A DNA stretch of 64,000 nt, from assembly GCA_003342815.1 (NCBI GenBank), contig PTEX01000236.1:1099410-1163409 (forward strand). Direction: 5' to 3'. A model generated the notes under the pieces. The model searched no databases. It saw only the letters and a list, made by a program, of their open reading frames with translations, and had not been told where the DNA came from. Both the position numbers and the translations under genes were made by a program. This document shows positions 1 to 13,359 of this stretch, in pieces (position 1 is the first letter of the stretch; each line of letters begins with the position of its first letter). This stretch comes from Eudromia elegans. Lineage: Eukaryota; Chordata; Aves; Tinamiformes; Tinamidae.

Positions 1-1253
1 GGATGTGAGCCTGAACAACATGCTCTAGTTGCATGAGGGTCATCTTCTTTTTTCCTTCCAAGAACTGCTGATGGTGTACTATCATTTTTCAGGAAATACC
101 CCTTACTTTATACCTTCAACACTAGGTCAAATGGATGAGCAGTTTTATATATGCTAATTAATTCCTTGGACATTGAATAGCATGAGATCTAGAAATTAAT
201 TATTCTTAGCAGAATCCTCAGCATATTGCTTCAGGAAATAATCATTTGTTATGTTAGTCATTCCACATGCCACCATCTAATATTACAAAGATTTCTCTGT
301 AATTATTAGGGAGGCTAGAATCATCTGCAATCACAGTCTTACCTGTCTTCCTTATCTGATCATCTAGTATTTTATTCCCCTTTTCCTGTCATGTTGATCT
401 TTTGCAGTCCCCTGCTATTAGGCCTTAAAACACTATCTATGAGCTCAATCCAATTGATTCTCTAGAGTTACAGTTCTCTTATGTGTTTCCCTGATAGATA
501 ATGGCAAATCTTCTATCACAGTACTTCTCTTTCAAACATCCTATAATTATATATCCAATATTTTGACTTTCTTACAGAAAACAAACAAACAAAAATGACA
601 CCATTCCCTACCATACTGCTACATACTGTTACTTTTGTATGAACTAATAATATATGTGAAGTATAATAATATAATTTTTTAATAAAATACTCTTGACCAA
701 GAAATATTAGCTGTTTACTTCTACTTATGGCACGTCACACATTTATTTATAAGATCTGTCTATGTGTGCTTGTGCATGTATCTGTGTGTTCAAAGAGCAG
801 TCTGTTAATTTTTTTTTTGATGATGATTCCAGTATGATTTCAACAAATATGAAGAGATCTGAAAAATATTAAATGTCTTTAAGTTTCAAGAAAATATGCC
901 TTTGAAGTTGAAGACAAATACCTCTCAAACGGTTCTGCTTAAAACTGAATAACCTTAAACTATTAAATATCAAAGAATCTACAAGAGAAATACCACAGAA
1001 ACCTGAACGAAAGCTGCATAAATTCTGCTCTCCATGGCTAGTTCTTCCATGTTGATTATCATACTTTGCATTCTTTTCATTACCAGGTTTCATTCCCTAT
1101 TCCCTTCAATTATTTGCTCCTTTATTTATCGTTACTTTGAGGATAAATATACAGAACATAGGAATAAAAAGGAAAAATATATTTTTCTCTAGGACTTTTT
1201 AAAAGAAAAAGGAAATCCATTTTTTTTTTAGTTCCCTTTATTCTACAAGCTGA

Positions 1254-1284
<31 letters not shown>

Positions 1285-4200
1285 CAGTTTTCTATAAGAA
1301 GGGCATAGCCAGTCCTTTCTGATGCTACTAATTCTTAAGTTACATGCAACCAGGATAACAGAATTGAAAGAGACAGGTGATCATTTTAAACTTAGCTTCT
1401 AGAACATTTGAGATGCATGGAATAGTATGCATCAGATGCATGATGGAAAACACCCTATAGATCCTCCAGATGTGTTCACTCCTGTATTCCTTTGAGAGAT
1501 CCTACACTTTTTAAACGTCCTGCTAAATGCCAAACCAACACAATAAACAAGACACACATCTGTGTTTTCACTCTTGAAGGTTCATCTTCATACTACACTA
1601 ACTCCTCACGGTTTCTTCAAAGTTCTTCATAGAAGTCTGAAACCACACTGGTTGTTTGGAGAGGTGATGGGCAAGCCAATTTGGTTCTGACAGCAGTATA
1701 ACCAGACTCACCAAGTGCTATTCATATTCAGGTATCCTCTTCCAGATTTACTTCATCCACATCTTGATGTGAAACGCCACGTGGGTTGACTGGTCAGCTT
1801 CAGGATGTATGTTCATGTTCTTGCAGGGATTTCTTACAAAGAATGCATTCATATGTAATGCATAAACAAGTACAAAGTCAACCTAAGGTTACTACAGGAT
1901 TTTTAAATCTGCAGATAAGACAGGGGCATAGGGAAGAAATGGTGCTAGTTTAGATTCTCTACAGATTCATGTTAATCTCTTGTCACAAGCCTCTGTTTCT
2001 CAAAAACTGTTTCTAGTATTTATGTTGCCACATATCCTCCTTTGCTTTGACTGTTACATTAACATACCAGCTATCTGACCACAAGATACCTGATTTAATC
2101 TGCTCAATAGCTTAGAACTTTGACTGCCTTTATCACCAACACCTTGACGAGAAACTGCTTACCTTTGCTTAAATAAAAATGAGACCTTTCTACTCTCTCA
2201 AGGTATTAAACGTTAAATAATAAAACACCACTAGAGAACTATGATTATCTGTCTCCCATACATCTCTTTCTATTGTCAAAGAAAAATAATCAATAAACAA
2301 CTTGATATTGTACTGCCAGTCTTGGGCAAATATGGAAAGCAAAGAACTACATGACAATTAATTATTAAAAGTAATACTATACTGTAATACTACACTGTAA
2401 TGTCATTAGACTGTTTCATTTTATTGAACAATTTTTTCAGACAAATTATGTCTTAAAAGGCTTTTTGAAGTTATAATATAGACTTTAGAGATCCAAATAA
2501 TAGCAACTGAAAAGAGAGAGCAAAAGGGCAAGAGGTAACCAGTGAAGAAGAAAGGTTTTCAGATGTGTTTTGCAAATGGATGGCAAAGCAGATTTTGATG
2601 CAAATAGCATTTGAAACACAAGGAACAACAAAATGTAGTGACAAAATTGTAAAAAGACACCAGAGGCGCTCACCACATAAACAAAAAGGGAGGACACTGG
2701 GAAGGCTGCTAAAATACCTGGATAAAATTATGGAGTTAGACTGATCTCTACTGGCCTTTTTTCTTTCAGCCATGCTAGAAATATATAGATAATCTTTTTT
2801 TCTTTCCTTTTTTTTTTTCATTTTTTTTTCTTTCAAAAGGAATATGTCTTTCACCCAAATGATAATATATTTGTTAGTCACCATGCTGCTACTGCTTTTT
2901 ACAGATATTTTGCTTAGAGCAAGATATATTTAAGGAAAGCTTTTGCTTTCTGAAAAAGTAAAAACATGACATTTATGGAAATCTGAAAATTCCTGGTAAA
3001 CATATTTTGCTGATTTAGCTTATAGTAATGCAATACAAAAAAAAAAAAAAAAGTTCCACGTGTTGTGAAATTTATGAAGACCAGAATGACTCATTTCACC
3101 TAACCTAAGCATTTGCAGTACAGATGCTGACATCTGAGCTAGTGACCCAGGGGTCCTTTTACAGTCATTGAAGAGAAACAGACATTTTGGGGTCATATTT
3201 CATCTCATTCTAGATGTCTAAGATAGGTCAGATGAATGGTGCCCTGCAGTGATTATTTCTCACTGTACAGAGGACTGGAGATGGTTATCTCTGATATCAA
3301 CACCCACACTGTAAATTTCTTCAGGTAGATGAGATGAAACTTATCCCAGGCTCCACAAATCATAGGGCTATTACATCCTGCCTCAGATAACCAAGATTCT
3401 GGTTGAGCTGTCTCTTTTTAGATCCTAATGGACAGTCAGGCTGGATTCAGGTCTTAATGCATCGGGGTAAAAAGAATGTTTTCGGTAAATTTTAATATAA
3501 TATTTTGAAAATAGTTGTCAAGGGAAAAAAAAAGTATATATTTGCCTGAGTCTCATACATAGGCTTGACTACCTGGCTAGAGACCTGACTTTTTAATTTT
3601 AACCCCAACTGCCTTATTATCGTAATACAGTGTCTGATAATTGCAGAGCTTACTTTTACATTTGTATAACTCTGCTGACACAGTCACGGTTCATCTTGAT
3701 TTAACAGAAGTGCATATGAGAAAAGGCCCATTAGCAGGATCTGCAGTCTGGAGGTCATCTGAAATATTTACATGTGGCAGATATTTCCATTTTATTATGC
3801 TACCCTGGTATATATATTTTCTCTCTTTTCTACTTTGTCGGATTCAATTTTCATTTATTCAAATAGGAATGGTTTTTAAAAAATGATTGGAATGGTTGGA
3901 CCTGGACTAATTTTCCTTAGGTTTTTAAATGATTGAAAAGTAAATATTCTTGTTGCAACCTTTTTTTCCTTTAAAAAAAAAAAAAAAAAATTAAGGGTTG
4001 GACACATTTAAACCTGAGACTGCTTGATTGTACTTCCTTGTAATTGTTTTGTTTTCATTAGATAGGTGCCTGAAAGGAATGCTGATGTTCAGCTGTGTAG
4101 CGCAGAGCTCTTGACTTGCATCTAGGCAAACTACAGGTTCATAATCACTCTAGTTGATGTCAGATCGATGAAAAAGAGCAAACAGTCTTGATACAGGAAT

Positions 4201-4565
4201 CAGTCTCAAATGCTTCTAAAACAGCTGCACAGTATCCCATAAGCTCAAGGATGGCAATGCTTGTGGTCTGCATCGGACCGGGATGCACTATAGTGTGTTC
4301 CAGTACAACTCTCCTTCCAGCCATGACTGCATAGCCTCCTTTTGTGGACACCTCCCAGCATTTAGAAAGAGGTGGGAAGAGCTTTCAGCTCTTGATGATC
4401 CTGCTCTGGGTTGGATTTCCTCAATAGCTACTCTCTGGAACCTTCTTTCGTACCCAGGAGAAGCAGTTGTCTACCACTCTTCACACACAGTTCAGGAGGA
4501 AAGGAACAGCAACATATTATTCTTCATTGGTACTGCTCCAAAAAGAGATTTTTAGCAAAGAGTCC
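1..4565. other. Gene-free AT-rich stretch
   Basis: No gene or recognisable repeat family is visible. The sequence is AT-rich with stop codons in every frame. Simple tracts include a run of 26 T at 1259-1284, 16 A at 3037-3052 and 18 A at 3973-3990. The longest open frame (minus strand, 2471-2884) owes its lysine-rich part to an A/T-rich tract and shows no domain. The block at 4080-4500 is somewhat less AT-rich but matches nothing I recognise. Confidence 0.6.
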
Positions 4566-4567
4566 AT

Positions 4568-4642
<75 letters not shown>

Positions 4643-4643
4643 T
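4566..4643. repeat. (TTTA)n microsatellite
   Basis: About 19 uninterrupted units of the tetramer TTTA. It creates spurious open frames reading as repeated Leu-Phe-Ile-Tyr. The purity of the array suggests it is young or still changing length. Confidence 0.97.
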
Positions 4644-5526
4644 GAGAAGAAAGGCAGAAAGGCAGGAAAGCAATTTTAACTCAAGATCCAAAATTAATTA
4701 ACATCTCAACACCAGACCTTGACTCACTCACCACAAAACTTAAGGACAATTACAGTTCTCTTTACCCCCTAAGAAACTGAAGCTCTCTCTTTCTCATATA
4801 CTCTTCCTCTTTTTAAAATTCTCTTAGAAAATTCTATCTTGATACTACTTTTTTAAATTAAAAAGGACTGGCCAAACACTGGATTCTTTGAAATCTTGCT
4901 TCACCAGTAAACATTTTTAAGGATTCCTGTAACATAAAATTAATGTTTGCATGCTAGCACTTTTATGTTCTTGCCTTTATTCATGTTGATAAGAATATGA
5001 AACTGTAGACATCATGATCCCTATGTGTCTCTGAGAATTTAGACCTTAGCGTGTGTGTTTGCTGCCTTCACTCATAGACATCCTCTATGCATAGACATCA
5101 TTTTAACAAATTTCCCCAAATTAATTTAATTTTTATACGCTCTCTGAGCATACATATGTCTTTTTAGTCATATGCAAAAGCCCTACCTGTAACACACGAC
5201 TTGAAGAAAGTTATTTAACAAAGGAGATATATCTTATTAGGGACACAGCACTAAGCTTCTTATTTGCATACAGGAATATGCTTGGGGATCTGAATAAAGT
5301 TGAATATCCATAAGCAATAATTAGAGTTAAAATTGGACAACGTGGCATCCTTAAACCCAAGAGACGTTTTATGTCACAGACAATATATTACTTTCATTGC
5401 ATTCTTAAGTTTCCTACTATACATTAGAGGAATATATTACAAGTAAAGCCCTACTTTTCATTTTCTTTTTTTTTTATTTGTTCTTTACTTGGTGTGGCCT
5501 GAAACATGCCCATTATGACTTAAATT
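4644..5526. other. Gene-free spacer before CR1 copy A
   Basis: Unique AT-rich sequence with no recognisable gene or repeat. A short T tract at 5464-5475 lies just upstream of the CR1 insertion. No clean target-site duplication is visible between this flank and the sequence after 6601. Confidence 0.5.
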
Positions 5527-6512
5527 GGACAGTGAGGTGGATTAGTAACTGGCTAAATGACAGGGCCCAGAGAGTAGTAATCGGCGGTTCCGAGTCCAGC
5601 TGGAGGCCTGTGGATAGTGGTGTCCCCCAGGGGTCAGTCCTTGGTCCGGTCCTGTTCAATTTATTCATTAACGACCTAGATGAAGGGATGGAGTGCTCCC
5701 TCAGCAAGTTTGCTGATGATACTAAGCTGGGAGGAATAGCTGACAGCCCTGAGGGCTGTGCTACCATCCAGAGGGACCTGGACAGACTGGACAGCTGGGC
5801 GGTGAGTAACCTCATGAAGTTCAACAAGGGCAAGTGTAGGGTCCTGCATCTGGGGAGGAATAACCCTAGACATGCCTACAGGCTGGGGACCGACCTCCTG
5901 GAGAGCAGCCCCGCAGAGAGGGACCTGGGCGTCATGGTGGACGACAAGTTGACCATGAGGCAGCAGTGTGCCCTCGTGGCCAAGAAGGCCAATGGGATCT
6001 TGGGGTGCATTAAGCAGAGCGTCTCCAGCAGGTTGAGGGAGGTGATTCTGCCTCTCTACTCAGCCCTGGTGAGGCCGCACCTCGAGTACTGTGTGCAGTT
6101 CTGGGCTCCCCAGTGCAGGAGGGATGTGGAGCTGCTAGAGAGAGTCCAGCGCAGGGCCACAAAGATGATTAGGGGNCTGGAACATCTGCCCTATGAGCAA
6201 AGGCTGAGAGAGCTGGGCCTCTTCAGCCTGGAGAAGAGAAGACTGAGAGGGGATCTGATCAATGTTTATAAATATCTCAAGACAGGGAGTGAGGAGGAGG
6301 GGGCTGGCCTCTTCTCAGTGGTGGCTAGTGATAGAACTAGGGGAAATGGCCAAAAATTGAGGCACCAAAAGTTCCACAGGAACTTGAGGAAGAATTTCTT
6401 AACGGTGAGGGTGACAGAGCACTGGAACAGGCTGCCCAGAGAGGTGGTGGAGTCTCCTTCTCTGGAGATCTTCAAAACCCGCCTGGACATCACCCTGTGC
6501 CACATGCTCTAG
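5527..6512 (+). pseudogene. CR1 ORF2 reverse transcriptase, C-terminal remnant
   Basis: This is the C-terminal part of the CR1 ORF2 protein, which in intact elements combines an endonuclease with a reverse transcriptase that copies element RNA at a nicked chromosomal site. The remnant begins inside the RT core (TVRWISNWL). It carries the motif-B-like block PQGSVLGP near 5615-5640 and the catalytic FADD motif (motif C) at 5709-5720. The thumb-like and C-terminal parts follow, ending LDITLCHML with TAG at 6510-6512. The frame is open throughout apart from one ambiguous codon at the N (6176). The endonuclease, RT fingers and the first catalytic aspartate motif are absent, so it cannot be active. 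The open frame extends a little upstream of the element into flanking DNA, and no native start codon is present. Confidence 0.95.
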
Positions 6513-6601
6513 GGGACCCTGCGTGTGCGGGGGGGTTGGACTAGATGACCTCTACAGGTCCCTTCCAACCCTAGCCATTCTATGATTCTATGATTCTATG
6601 A
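5527..6601 (+). mobile_element. CR1 retrotransposon copy A, 5'-truncated
   Basis: This is a young CR1 non-LTR retrotransposon fragment of about 1.07 kb. It contains the end of ORF2 followed by a short 3' untranslated region and ends in repeats of the octamer ATTCTATG, the known CR1 3' hallmark. Everything upstream of the middle of the reverse transcriptase, including the endonuclease, is missing, which is usual for CR1 copies because reverse transcription often stops early. The translated product differs from that of copy B at roughly ten residues. It is richer in G and C than its surroundings. No clear target-site duplication is seen, as is common for CR1. One undetermined base (N) lies at 6176. 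Confidence 0.97.
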
Positions 6602-8094
6602 AATTATCTAAAAAATGAGTGAAACCTACATAGCTTGAGGAAGCCAACCATCTTTATCAGGAACAAGCTTATTTTATTAGTATTCCATCAGAAAAAGCAT
6701 GTATTAGTATGGTGTGCATCAAATGTTATTTAAGAGGAAAATAAACAAAGAAAATCCATAGCTAGAAAAATTGCTATTAAGGTTATGAAACAGAGCGACC
6801 CTCAGTGACTGCCACTGCAAGCTTAATTCTGTATCTTCATTCCCTGAATGACCTTGGGCCCCATGCAGAAAATAGTATGCCATCATGTAAATAATCTTCA
6901 TGTGCAAGTTAATTGGCAATGGTCTTACCACTTCTCTGAGAAGGAAAAAATAAATAAATTACTAGACTACTTCATAATGAAATGTATTAGGCAACCTATA
7001 GTGATTGCCACCAGCTTCTCCTATAAGTGATTATATTTGTGGGATTGTCAGGATATGGCTTATAATGAGAAGCCAGCTCAGTCTTGACAACAGAAAGATG
7101 TTAGTTTTTTCTTTACTTAACCTCTAAATGTTATGAATTATTATATAGAGAGAAATTCAGTTGTAATGCCTGCAGATCAACTCCATGCCTCTATTATTTT
7201 GTCAGTCGTTTACAGCACATCAACTTTATGCCTATCATGGGCTTTTAAACTATTGTGTGGATAATTAAATCATATTTTCCCCCCTGCAAGTCCATGAAGG
7301 CCTGAGTAAAAACAGTATGGTTTTCAAAGCTTGCATAATCCACATACTTCCAAAGGTGCTTTAAGCAAAAGAGTTCTGCTCAGAATGTTTCTTACAAATA
7401 TTTTCCAACCTTTTGCTATTTTCTGTAGTAAGGCTTTTCACTTTACAATACCTAACAATGTGTTGCCAGTATTTAAATAAATAAACAGAAGCTTTAGTAC
7501 AGAAGTGGGCTCAGTAGTCAGCTTTTGAAAGGAAGCTATATGGTAATTTGAGGTTAAGTGCCTTTCACAGACAAGAAGTACGAAGGTATTGCAAAACTAA
7601 CTGTGCTTCACGTATAGATCTCTGATATAGAATCACTGATTGCTTTTAGCCAATTGGTACTTTCATCTCAAACCTAAAAATGGTTTTTTTTTCTGTTTTG
7701 ACCTAACATATAAAGAATACCTTACCAAGATGAAAGCTACTTGTATTTATGTGTAATGTGAATTACACATATATACACAACTCACTGTATACCATGAGTT
7801 ACACACTGTAATTTCTATATAGAGCTGTAGAGTCAGTTCAGCTACCAGACAATACCAAAATGTGAAACATGTTCTTGCAATGTAGTGGCCTCCACCTGGC
7901 AGATCTGTGTGAGTCTGTGAGAAAAACAGATCTGTGAGAAAAACAGAAAAATTAAAGCGAAAGATAGGGACTTTCAGACTAGCCATTATTTTAAAATACC
8001 TTGACCAATTCAATATATATTTCAGTTGTCCTCATAGCATTCCCTAACAGCTTTTTTATGTGTTATTATATAGATATAATGTCAACTACATATA
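6602..8094. other. Gene-free stretch
   Basis: Unique AT-rich sequence with no gene recognised. It holds a small tandem duplication of a 17-base unit at 7915-7948 (units start CTGTGAGAAAAACAG, 16 of 17 bases equal). Confidence 0.5.
7915..7948. repeat. 17-base tandem duplication
   Basis: Two adjacent 17-base units, 7915-7931 and 7932-7948, differ only at the last base. This looks like a recent small slippage or replication duplication. Confidence 0.9.
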
Positions 8095-8403
8095 TGTAGG
8101 GCTCTGTAGAGCCAAGTCTGGGTCAACTTGTGCTTTTAAATGAAAAGCGAAACTAGGAGGGTGGAAATCCCCTTATGGGATAAATTTGATAGGTCAAGGG
8201 GTGTCTTTGGACATGACTGGATTAAGGCATTTGGGGCTCCCGATGATTGGTTATAAGTTGCTCGTGGAGCTCCTGGTTGCCTGTGAGTGTCTCACTGGGA
8301 AGGGGCAGATTCGTTTGTATGAGGATATATGAGCCGTGGTGCTGATTCAGTCAAGGTCTTTGGTTCACCATCTCAGAGACCCCTGCTCCTCAATACACCC
8401 ACA
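8095..8403 (+). mobile_element. Possible solo LTR of an endogenous retrovirus
   Basis: This block of about 309 bases is bounded by TG at the left (TGTAGGGCTCTG) and CA at the right, and is richer in G and C than its flanks. It has a TATA-like GATATATGA near its 3' third followed by a C-rich tail (AGACCCCTGCTCCTC). This layout resembles a U3-R-U5 long terminal repeat left after recombination between the two LTRs of a provirus. No internal retroviral genes flank it. I do not see an exact target-site duplication, and both flanks are low-complexity TA sequence, which hides it. No polyadenylation signal is obvious. The orientation is inferred from the TATA-like element. It could be another kind of repeat. 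Confidence 0.4.
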
Positions 8404-9820
8404 ATTATATATAAAATATAAATAATATTAACCCTGACTTTAAAAGATCAGGTTGAATCTAAAGCGTTGTGTGTCCATATGCTCTAAAGAATTTACTTAT
8501 CTGGGCAGGATTAGTGAGACAAACTAAAAGCTGCCTGGTTTGCAGCAATATGCTACAGCCCAGAGCCACAACAGCACCCTAACAGTGCATACTGTTGAAA
8601 AGAAGATATTTCAGAGAGGAATATCACATTTTCTTTAGCTCATTTTTATTAGTTTAGAATTTTGTGGAACGCCTGAGTGTAATTACTGAATAAATAACAA
8701 TCAGCATCTTGGCAGTGCATTTAACACATTTAAGATAGTGAGTTTTCATACTAAGTCATTAAACTAACTCGGTAAATAGCTCTTAGTGGGTGCAGTTGTC
8801 CCTTTTGTGAGCTCCAGGAACTGGTGGTTTTCCTGGCCTTTTGGCTGGGATGCATTAGTAGATATAGATTCCGTGGTAGCTAGGACAGTTAGGCAAAGAC
8901 TGCCTAAGTGGAAAATTGATCCTGGTAAGTGTAGCTTACTTGCTCCAAGCATTAATGCTTCCCGTTCTTTGAACTTTTGCTCTGTAACAACGTGAGTCGC
9001 AGTCCCACTCGGGATGTTGAACTTTCAGTAAAGGCTTAGAGTGAACACAAGGAAACCTGCTGTTCCTTTGCATTTTAATTAAAAGGATAAGTGGGAACTA
9101 GCAGGGAAAACATAATGAAATTACCATCCTCATCATCCAGGTGTGGAACTGAGAAATGGACCTTTTCTGTCATTTTGTCAAAGGAATGGTTGATCAGGGA
9201 GTTAAAACAGGTACTGACAAGTGTTGAAAGATGTTCCATCAGAAGTCTGAGCTCTTTAGTTGCTGTCTCTTTTTTTTTTTTTTTTTTTTATCCAGGCTAT
9301 TAGAAGCAAAAAAGAAAAAAAAAATCCAGTGACTTTGAACAGAGTTTGTACCTTGAATACTTTACTAATCAGACATAATATAAATAAAAAGAATTAGATG
9401 AAACTTTCAAGAGCACCTTAAGGACTAATTATGTGATTTTTGCAGAACTCTTGGGAGATGGGCAATTAAGCAATTTCCCAAATAGATAATTTGGAAAAGG
9501 TGAGGAATGAGTTGAGCTGCGGAAAGGCACCTAGGGAGTCAAAGTTAACAACAACATACAACTTGCCCAGCTCCCACCCACTCTGTGCAGGGATCAGCCA
9601 ACTTAAAAAGAACCTAAAAGAAAAATTGTGTTCACCTAAAGTACCATGTATTCCTTTTACAAAGAGGAAGATAATTTTGTATTTAACAAGGTTTAGGTAT
9701 TTTTTCCCACTCTTGATGTCCTTTTCTAAGCTCAGTATAGCAGAAAAAAAGCCAAATATAGCTTTTTAGTAACATAAAAATTTGAAACACTCTGATAAGT
9801 GACAGATAAGATTTAAATGG
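8404..9820. other. Gene-free stretch
   Basis: No gene or repeat family recognised. A run of 20 T lies at 9270-9289. Short open frames here have no recognisable domain. Confidence 0.5.
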
Positions 9821-9902
9821 TATTTTATTTTATTTTATTTTATTTTATTTTATTTTATTTTATTTTATTTTATTTTATTTTATTTTATTTTTTTATTTTT
9901 TT
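9821..9902. repeat. (TTTTA)n microsatellite
   Basis: About 14 perfect units of TTTTA up to 9890, followed by a degenerate T-rich end. A second array of the same unit in the same orientation lies at 56264-56356. Confidence 0.97.
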
Positions 9903-12900
9903 CCCTGAATAAGCTTTAAGATAAGAATAAGCTGAGGGAAATTTAGGAGTTTTGAGGATTCCAAATTATTCCATAAGATCAGTGTGAAGTTTCATTTCCT
10001 AGCTGCTAAGAGAGGCACGAGAAATCTTCAGACAAGAACCTTTGGGTTTGTTTTGCAGACTTCTGAGGTCTGCACGATTTTTGGATGTTTTGAACTTTCT
10101 GAACTTTTGGATGTTTACCCAACCTGAATCTGAAATTAAGCTTTATCCATACCTCATAGACGTGCCACTGCATAAAAGAGGACATAAATTTTGAATCCGC
10201 TGTGCCCTAGTATGTAATACCTCTATCATAAAATGGTCAGTGTTGAATGATTGCAATTTAGTAGCAAAAGTACCAGAAAAAAAAATGACTATTGCAAATA
10301 AAAAATTACAGGCAGTGGCACCTGTGGCATTTAGATGCCCTTGGCACTATTCCTGATACACATACATGATAAAAAATAAAAATTTTAACACACAGCATAT
10401 AGGTTATGAGCTATTCCAAAAGAATAAGCACAGCTATCAAAGATTTGAAGGCTTATCCACATTTGCAATGTCCATCCCTTTTCTGATGTAAAGTCTTTTG
10501 ACAGACAGACATGACTTGCTATTGTCTTCACCAAACTTTTTTCTTTTTTTATACGATTGCAAGTACTAACAGACTTTACCTAATTTTCTTTTATATTGTT
10601 TAAACCACCTTCCAGAGCTCTTCCATCTGATAACCTGCTCCCAAGTTCAGAGATTTCATCTGCCCCCCCCCACCCCATTTGCTATAGAAATTAGCAAATA
10701 GAAATTAGAAAAAAAATTGAGGGCAAAAATAGCAAACTATTTGGATCTCAGACAAAATATCTGGATGAAATGATCACGGGAAGAATTGAATGAAAAAGTT
10801 CACTCCTTATTCCTTTTGTGGTTGATCCTGGGGCAAGATGAGTCAGTGACATTACCAGTGGAGTGGTGGGGCTGGAAGAGGCACCATGGGCCGTAGGACT
10901 AGCTTGCAGCTATCTGCTCGTGACATGGCTTAATCTTCAGACCCTGTGAAGTCCCATCAAATTCAAGAAATGGAGCACAATTACATGGACCACTGCCTCG
11001 ACAGCAAACCTGGCTTCAAGGTGCCATCCAAACCTTGGTCCTTCCCTACACATTGATTCCGTGATGTACATATGTGCCAAGGCTTGTCACCCAGCTGGAC
11101 TTTTTATCTAGCTTATCTTATCTAGGAGGTTTAAGCGGGAGAGGAGAGTTTAATTCCAGTCGTTTCAGAGATGTTGCTAAGGAGAAAACAACAGTAAAAT
11201 ATTTAATAATGTTGTGCAAATTATTTTTGTCCTTAAATATATACTTTATTTACCAAAATGAAATACTTTTTTTTTCTTTTTCTTTTTATTTTGAATTATA
11301 CTATGTAACTCTGCTACACTATGTAACTTGTGTTAAATACAGAGGTAAGCACTTTTCAACCCAAAACCCTCAGGTTGCCATTTACAGCAATGCTTAGGCA
11401 AATCTGGAGATGGACATTGCAAGAGTCGGAACAGATCTGAAAAGCAAACACTGCTCCCAAATAATGGATTTAGAACATCCTCAAAGAAAACTTAGCCTAT
11501 GGGTTGTTACTGGTGATCAAATATGTCCTTCTTTTTGCCCCTTTTTATCCCAGAACCAAACAGGGGCCTTTTTCATTTTCTGCCTGGCTCAGAGAAACAA
11601 ATTAAATAAATTATATAAAACAATATAAAACAATCTGAGGACCCTCTGCCCTCTAGCCCCAACCAATATTTGCTCACATTATCTTACAGAAAGGCCAAAC
11701 ACAGAGAAAATGAATTCCCAGTTTCTGGTAAGTAAGTGGGATTTATTTACACAAATTTGTTTAATTCTGTTCCCCTACTTGTCTGCTAGTTCATCTGCAC
11801 TATTTCACTCATTTCATGCAGCACAGGGTTTTTCAATTATAAATCCGGGCAGCACTGTATATTTGAGCATTCTGTCAGCTTGATTTGTTTTTATGCTGGT
11901 AATGAATTTTAAACTCACTCCTCAAAAGTCATCACATATAATTTGGAAATAGAACTTCTCGGTTGTTGTTTGGGGGGATTGCAAATAACTGGATAAATGG
12001 GGAAAGTCTACAGATAGTTAAATCAAGCCTACAGGAACCAGCAATAAATCCCAATAGACTACGAAGAGTATGGAAACTCTTTCTGCTTCTCTTCAATTTA
12101 TTCTCTGCTCTCTTTAATCTTCTCCTTTACTTTCTTATTTATTCTATCTTATTTATTAATCAGCTTTTGATCACTGTTCATGTGCTACACTGAATGTGGC
12201 ATCTGCTGCACGTATCGTTCTGTGAAAGGACAGACAATGATTGGCTTAAAACGATGTGAATTTGGGGGCCTGATTATTTCAACAAGGCTGCAGGTTACCC
12301 ATGGGGCAGTAAAATCACCCATGGGAAAGAACACTGCAAAAATTGCAACCTGAAGGGAGTGTTGAAATCCTGTTGAAATCTCTCTCATAAGTTTATGGTC
12401 TCCTCAAGCATTATTCCTTTGAGATAAATGCAGTGCTTCACTAAGGATCTAGAAGGGATCCTCTTTTAGAATGGGGAAGCTGGGGGTGTGGGGTTCCAAT
12501 GAATCTTCAGGGCAATCGGATATATTAAATCCAACCCATCAAACAGAAATCTGTCTGTGTCCTTATATTTTCATTGTTTGACAAAGAAGGACACATTTTC
12601 CTACATAATTGTTAAGTTTACAGACAACTTTAAGCAGTAGAAAACACACTGTGCTTTTGAAAATTGTAGCATTCCCAGGACAACCATCAATAAATATCTA
12701 GGAACTGGGATAGCAAGAAAAGACTGTGAGAAATCAGGGACACCACCAAACGTTCAATACTTACTCGCTGAAAAGTAGATAGCTGAGAGCTTTGAGAAAT
12801 CAGGTAATTAACCTGAAATTCTCTCCTGTCAATAGAAAGTACTTATAATGATAAGATACTTCACTACATGCTAATGCTGTCATACTTTAAGCACAAGTAA

Positions 12901-13300
12901 AAAAGAAGGAGCTTCTTATTGTCACAAAAGCATAACTGCAGTCTATTTAAAACTATACATTTTGACATGGTTTACTACACACTCACGCTAAAAATATCGG
13001 TATCTTTGCAAACTCTGCCTTTCCACGTAATTTGGGGTTTCTGAATATCCATATGAATAATCACAAGCAAACTTTTCAGTTTATTGAGCTCTGAAGGTTG
13101 TATTTTACTTACCAGATTGGATCCTGATAGGATTTAGTTTTTGTAGGCGGTGGTTGCTGTTATGTGAGCCCTCAATATACTTTTTAATGTAAATGGCTTT
13201 CTGATGGACCAGTAATGAGCTTTGTTTATGCCATGATCTCATTTTCTGACACCTCTCAGTAGCCCCTTCCCATTTCTTGATCCCATTCCAACCCAAGCAG
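9903..13300. other. Gene-free stretch
   Basis: AT-rich unique sequence with no gene recognised. It includes a C-rich tract near 10663-10676 and T-rich tracts near 11270-11290. The region at 10830-11060 is less AT-rich and carries an AP-1-like TGAGTCA near 10841, but I could not assign it. Confidence 0.5.
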
Positions 13301-13359
13301 TGGCAATGGGAAATCGAGATAGAAACCAGTCTTGTTTTGCTGGTTAGAGGAAGCAGAAG

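Noticed and set aside
2471-2884. 137-residue minus-strand open frame
   Set aside because: Its lysine-rich part comes from an A/T-rich tract; composition is low complexity and no motif is present.
4411-4701. Open frames with repeated Leu-Phe-Ile-Tyr
   Set aside because: They are translations of the (TTTA)n microsatellite.
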